Shown here: piece after piece, positions 61,156 to 64,000 of the stretch
Position numbering within the stretch: position 1 is the first letter of the stretch
Layout of the letters: every line of letters begins with the position of its first letter
Assembly: GCF_003432485.1 (NCBI RefSeq)
Contig: NZ_QVNQ01000005.1
Location: 248,001 to 312,000, forward strand
Origin: Actinomadura spongiicola
Lineage (GTDB): Bacteria; Actinomycetota; Actinomycetes; Streptosporangiales; Streptosporangiaceae
Length of the DNA: 64,000 nt
Direction of reading: 5' to 3'
Program-made: the position numbers and the translations under genes
Notes under the pieces: generated by a model
Database searches by the model: none
Seen by the model: the letters and a program-made list of their open reading frames with translations, nothing else
What the model was told of the DNA's origin: nothing

Positions 61156-61920
61156 GTGAGGTTCCACGATCTGCATCACGGTGACCGTCCGCTGCTGCTG
61201 CCGAACGCGTGGGACTTCGCGAGCGGCGCGGCGCTCGTCGAGGCCGGGTTCCCCGCGATCGGGACGACGAGCCTCGGCGTCGCCGCCGCGGCCGGGAAGA
61301 TCGACGCGGCGGGCGGCACCCGCGACGAGACCATCGCGCTCGCCAGCATCCTCGCCCGCCTGCCCGTGCCGGTCACCGTCGACATCGAGGGCGGCTTCTC
61401 CGAGCGGATCGGGGACGTCGCCGAACTCGTCACCGAACTCGCCTCGTTCGGCATCGCCGGGATCAACCTGGAGGACGGCCGCGCCGACGGGACGCTCGCG
61501 CCGCTCGACCACCAGACCACGCTCATCTCGGCGGTGAAGCGGGCCGCGCCGCAGGTGTTCCTGAACGCCCGCACCGACACGTTCTGGCTCGGCGACCCGG
61601 ACCGGGACGAGACGCTGCGGCGGGTCCGCGCGTACGCGGAGGCGGGCGCGGACGGGGTGTTCGTGCCCGGCATCGTGGACGACGCCGACATCCGCGCCGT
61701 CCTCGACGTGGCGGGCGTGCCGCTGAACGTGCTGTTCATCCCGGGCAAGACCGAGTACGAGCGGATGGCGCGCCTCGGCGTCCACCGCGTGAGCACGGGG
61801 TCGCTGCTGTTCCGCGAGGCGTTGCGCGCCACGGTCGCGGCGGCGCTCCACGTGACCGGGCAGGACGCCGAACGCCGCACACCCTCGTACGGGGACGTCC
61901 AGGACCTCGTCCGGCGTTAG
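61156..61920 (+). CDS. Isocitrate lyase/PEP mutase superfamily protein
   Basis: 254 residues, (beta/alpha)8 barrel. PNAWDFASGAALVEAGFPAI, VTVDIEGGF, GINLEDG and FLNARTDTFW follow the family order, with the metal-site Asp and Glu kept. The usual catalytic KKCGH-type loop is not seen, so it is neither a true isocitrate lyase nor clearly a PEP mutase; a lyase or phosphonate-type reaction is possible. GTG start, 100 bases after the racemase. Confidence 0.85.
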   Translation: MRFHDLHHGDRPLLLPNAWDFASGAALVEAGFPAIGTTSLGVAAAAGKIDAAGGTRDETIALASILARLPVPVTVDIEGGFSERIGDVAELVTELASFGIAGINLEDGRADGTLAPLDHQTTLISAVKRAAPQVFLNARTDTFWLGDPDRDETLRRVRAYAEAGADGVFVPGIVDDADIRAVLDVAGVPLNVLFIPGKTEYERMARLGVHRVSTGSLLFREALRATVAAALHVTGQDAERRTPSYGDVQDLVRR

Positions 61921-62525
61921 GGGACGGCGTCGACGATGCGGCGGGAGCCGACCCAGCGGGAACGTTCGGCCGCGTAGTAGGCGGCGCCGTCGGGCCCGGC
62001 GGGGCCGTCCGGGCGGCGGCGCATCCCGAGTTGCAGAGCGATCTCCGCCGACGCCGGGTTCGCCATGTCGATCTCCGCGGTGACCCGGTGCACGCCGACC
62101 ACCCCGAACGCGTAGTCGAGGACCGCGCGGGACGCCTCGGCGGCGAGGCCCTGGCCCCACCGGTCGGGTTCCAGGCTGTAGAGGATCTCCACGTCGACGC
62201 CGTGGCCGAGGGGCCCGTCGTGGTGGCTGAGCCCCGCCACGCCGACCAGCGGCTCACCGGGCCCGGCCGCGTCCGGACCCGGCACGCCGTCGATCCCGCC
62301 GGACCAGCGGCTCGCCGGCCGCAGCGCCCACAGCCCGTAGCCCTCGGTGGCGAAGTCCCGCTCGCTGGCGTCGATGATCTCGGCGACCTGGACGGCGGAG
62401 ATCAACCGGTCGTCGAACAGGTGGCGCCGGACGAGCGGGCCCGTCCAGTGCGTCAGCAACGCGGCGTGGTCGGCCATCGACACCGGATGCAGCACGAGCC
62501 GGACCGTCCGCAGCACCTCACTCAT
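61917..62525 (-). CDS. GNAT family N-acetyltransferase
   Basis: 202 residues, RimJ/RimL-like. TVRLVLHPVSMADHAAL at the N-terminus, the acetyl-CoA loop region DRWGQGLAAEASRAVLDYAF and VTAEIDMANPASAEIALQLGM are typical. Acceptor unknown. Its ATG overlaps the upstream gene by eight bases, so the two are co-translated. The stop overlaps that of the convergent lyase gene. Confidence 0.87.
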   Translation of the reverse strand: MSEVLRTVRLVLHPVSMADHAALLTHWTGPLVRRHLFDDRLISAVQVAEIIDASERDFATEGYGLWALRPASRWSGGIDGVPGPDAAGPGEPLVGVAGLSHHDGPLGHGVDVEILYSLEPDRWGQGLAAEASRAVLDYAFGVVGVHRVTAEIDMANPASAEIALQLGMRRRPDGPAGPDGAAYYAAERSRWVGSRRIVDAVP

Positions 62526-63189
62526 CTCCGTCCTCCACAGCGGGCCAGGCGGGCGCGGCCTCGCCGTCCGGGACACCGACCCGGAACACGCGCAGGTGCA
62601 ACGCCAGCGCCCGGTAGTAGCCGACGAGCGTGACCAGTTCCACGACGGCGGGACGGCCGAGCGTCGTCGCCGCCTCGGTGAACACCGCGTCGCCGAGGTC
62701 GTCCTCGGCGACGAGCTGCCGGACCGCCTCGTACACGACGCGTTCCCGGACGTCGGCGAGCATCGGCGCGCGGCCCTCGCGAAGCGCGGCCATCTCGTCG
62801 TCGGCGAGCCCGGCGCGGCGCCCGACCAGCTCGTGCGCGTGCCATTCGTAGTCGGAGCGCAGATGCGCGGCGACGACCAGGATCGCGATCTCCCGCTCGC
62901 GTCTGGTGAACGCGGTACGGAACCGCAGCGCGGCGCCGAGATCCTGCAACGGCAACCCGACCGACGGGCTGTACAGCATGGCGTTGAACGGGCCGAGCAG
63001 ACGTCCGAACCTGTCGGCGACCGCGGCGGGCGGAACCCGGCCCTGCGTACGCGGACCACCGGTCACCGCCTCGTAGACGGTGCGCTGATCGTCGCTGAGG
63101 GTACCGGGGAGCAGCAGCGGGAGCCGGGTCGCTGACGGACCTGGCGGAGGTCGGTCATTGACATGCTCACCGCTCACGGGGTCGATCAC
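62518..63189 (-). CDS. Carboxymuconolactone decarboxylase family protein
   Basis: 223 residues, CMD/AhpD-like helical fold. LYSPSVGLPLQDLGAALRFR and DYEWHAHELVGRRAGLADD carry the conserved Glu and His of the gamma-carboxymuconolactone decarboxylase type; the AhpD Cys-x2-Cys pair is absent, so it is not a peroxidase reductase. GTG 63189 is listed, but GTG 63177 is possible; neither has a clear ribosome site. Confidence 0.8.
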   Translation of the reverse strand: MIDPVSGEHVNDRPPPGPSATRLPLLLPGTLSDDQRTVYEAVTGGPRTQGRVPPAAVADRFGRLLGPFNAMLYSPSVGLPLQDLGAALRFRTAFTRREREIAILVVAAHLRSDYEWHAHELVGRRAGLADDEMAALREGRAPMLADVRERVVYEAVRQLVAEDDLGDAVFTEAATTLGRPAVVELVTLVGYYRALALHLRVFRVGVPDGEAAPAWPAVEDGDE

Positions 63190-63307
63190 TTACCGCACGC
63201 TAGGCGGTCGGACCGGGCGGCTCAAGCCCCCGCCGAAATGTGAAACCCCGGGCGCACGATGACGTGGCGATCACGTGACACCGGCGGCGCGCTGGCAGGA
63301 TGGGCGG

Positions 63308-64000
63308 GTGAGCGGCATCTATGACGATCCGTGGGCGTACGCTCTGGCGTGCTCGTTCCGCGACGTGTCCGCCGAGGTGGACGCCCTGCTCGACTGGTGC
63401 GCCGAGAACCGGCTGAAGCCGGACTCGGTGCTGGAGCTGGCGGCGGGGCCCGCCGAGCACGCCCGGGAGTTCGCCCGTCGCGGCGTCGCCGCGACCGCGC
63501 TCGACCTGAACCCGGCGATGTGCGCCCACGCGTCCCGGGAGGCGGCACGCGACGGCGTCGACGTGACCGTCGTCGAGGACGACATGACCCGGTTCGACCT
63601 GGGCCGCCGGTTCGACCTGGTCGTGACCATGCTGGACTCGACGTCGCACCTGATGACGCTGGACGCGTTCGTCGCGCACCTGCGCCGCGTCGCCGCGCAC
63701 CTGTCCCCCGGCGGCCTCTACATCGTGGAGATGTCGCATCCGCGTGACCGCCTCACCGACGAACCGACCGTCAGCACGGGCTGGCAGGTCGAGCGCGGCG
63801 GCGTCCGCGCCACCGTCCGGTGGGGCGAGCCCGGCGACGTGCTCGACCCGGTCACCCAGATCGCCGACGACCACGTCACGATGACCATCACAGGCCCGGA
63901 CGGGACGCGGGTGCTGCGCGACGTCGTCCCCTACCGGTTCTGGACGGCGACGGAACTGGACGCGGTGATCCGCCTCGCGGGCGACCTGAACGTGGTCGCC
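63308..64000 (+). CDS. Class I SAM-dependent methyltransferase (C-terminus beyond window)
   Basis: The open frame runs from GTG 63308 off the right edge, 231 codons visible. The Rossmann-type SAM site is VLELAAGPAEHAREFA (about 40-55), with ALDLNPAM for the ribose-binding acid, VVEDDMTRFDLG and LVVTMLDSTSHLM. A late insertion (TGWQVERGGVRATVRW) is common in small-molecule methyltransferases. CAGGAT lies six bases before the GTG. Substrate unknown. Confidence 0.85.
   Translation, partial: MSGIYDDPWAYALACSFRDVSAEVDALLDWCAENRLKPDSVLELAAGPAEHAREFARRGVAATALDLNPAMCAHASREAARDGVDVTVVEDDMTRFDLGRRFDLVVTMLDSTSHLMTLDAFVAHLRRVAAHLSPGGLYIVEMSHPRDRLTDEPTVSTGWQVERGGVRATVRWGEPGDVLDPVTQIADDHVTMTITGPDGTRVLRDVVPYRFWTATELDAVIRLAGDLNVVA

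Noticed and set aside
1..64000. Biosynthetic gene cluster, prophage, defence island or CRISPR system
   Set aside because: No polyketide or peptide synthases, phage structural genes, transposases, or spaced repeats were found; the lone Uma2 protein and ABC exporters do not make such a system.

Overview
The window is GC-rich chromosomal DNA from an actinobacterium. Three things point that way: codon third positions are almost all G or C, GTG starts are common, and many promoters end six or seven bases before the start codon. Gene content agrees: a SufR-led suf operon with an embedded Rieske ferredoxin gene, an actinobacterial proteasome beta subunit, opcA beside zwf, and several LuxR-type two-component pairs. 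A member of Streptosporangiales/Thermomonosporaceae (Actinomadura-like) seems likely, but that is inference from gene style, not a search. No rRNA, tRNA, CRISPR array, insertion sequence or prophage was seen.

Layout. 1-13.7 kb holds mixed functions: a Sir2 deacylase (cut by the left edge), a sulfotransferase, an ABC exporter, a secreted CocE-type peptidase, a small HTH protein, an ABC-F protein with a possible upstream-ORF leader, a VOC protein, three tandem AIM24 genes, a small membrane protein, a degenerate EAL protein and a Uma2 nuclease. 13.75-20.3 kb is the suf operon (sufR-B-D-Rieske-C-S-U-T, minus strand), with a DtxR/IdeR-type iron box upstream of sufR. 20.35-26.0 kb is an arginine deiminase operon (arcA-arcB-arcC-APC permease-universal stress protein), possibly read from a SigB/SigF-like promoter. 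26.2-31.6 kb holds an ABC-2 exporter pair, an EamA transporter, a stand-alone proteasome beta subunit and PolX. 31.6-34.9 kb is ctaA-prsW-ctaB (heme A synthesis plus a PrsW protease). 35.2-45.6 kb is the pentose phosphate cluster tkt-tal-pgi-pgi2-(small ORF)-zwf-opcA-pgl. 45.7-64 kb is accessory and regulatory: an L,D-transpeptidase, a cupin, two sensor/regulator pairs, an MFS pump with MarR, an ECF sigma factor, a TAP-type hydrolase, a MocR regulator, an XRE-cupin regulator facing a racemase with two matching operators, and small-molecule enzymes, ending in a methyltransferase cut by the right edge.

How the genes fit together. The tkt-to-pgl genes would supply NADPH and pentoses, but both isomerase-family copies depart from the usual active-site motifs. 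The suf genes build Fe-S clusters; the promoter region suggests joint control by SufR (cluster status) and a DtxR-family iron sensor. The arc genes would make ATP from arginine, and co-transcription with a universal stress protein suggests use in stress or low oxygen. ctaA and ctaB serve the aa3 oxidase. The most unusual items are the ABC-F leader, the orphan proteasome beta subunit with an intact catalytic triad, the paired XRE operators and the diverged isomerase pair.
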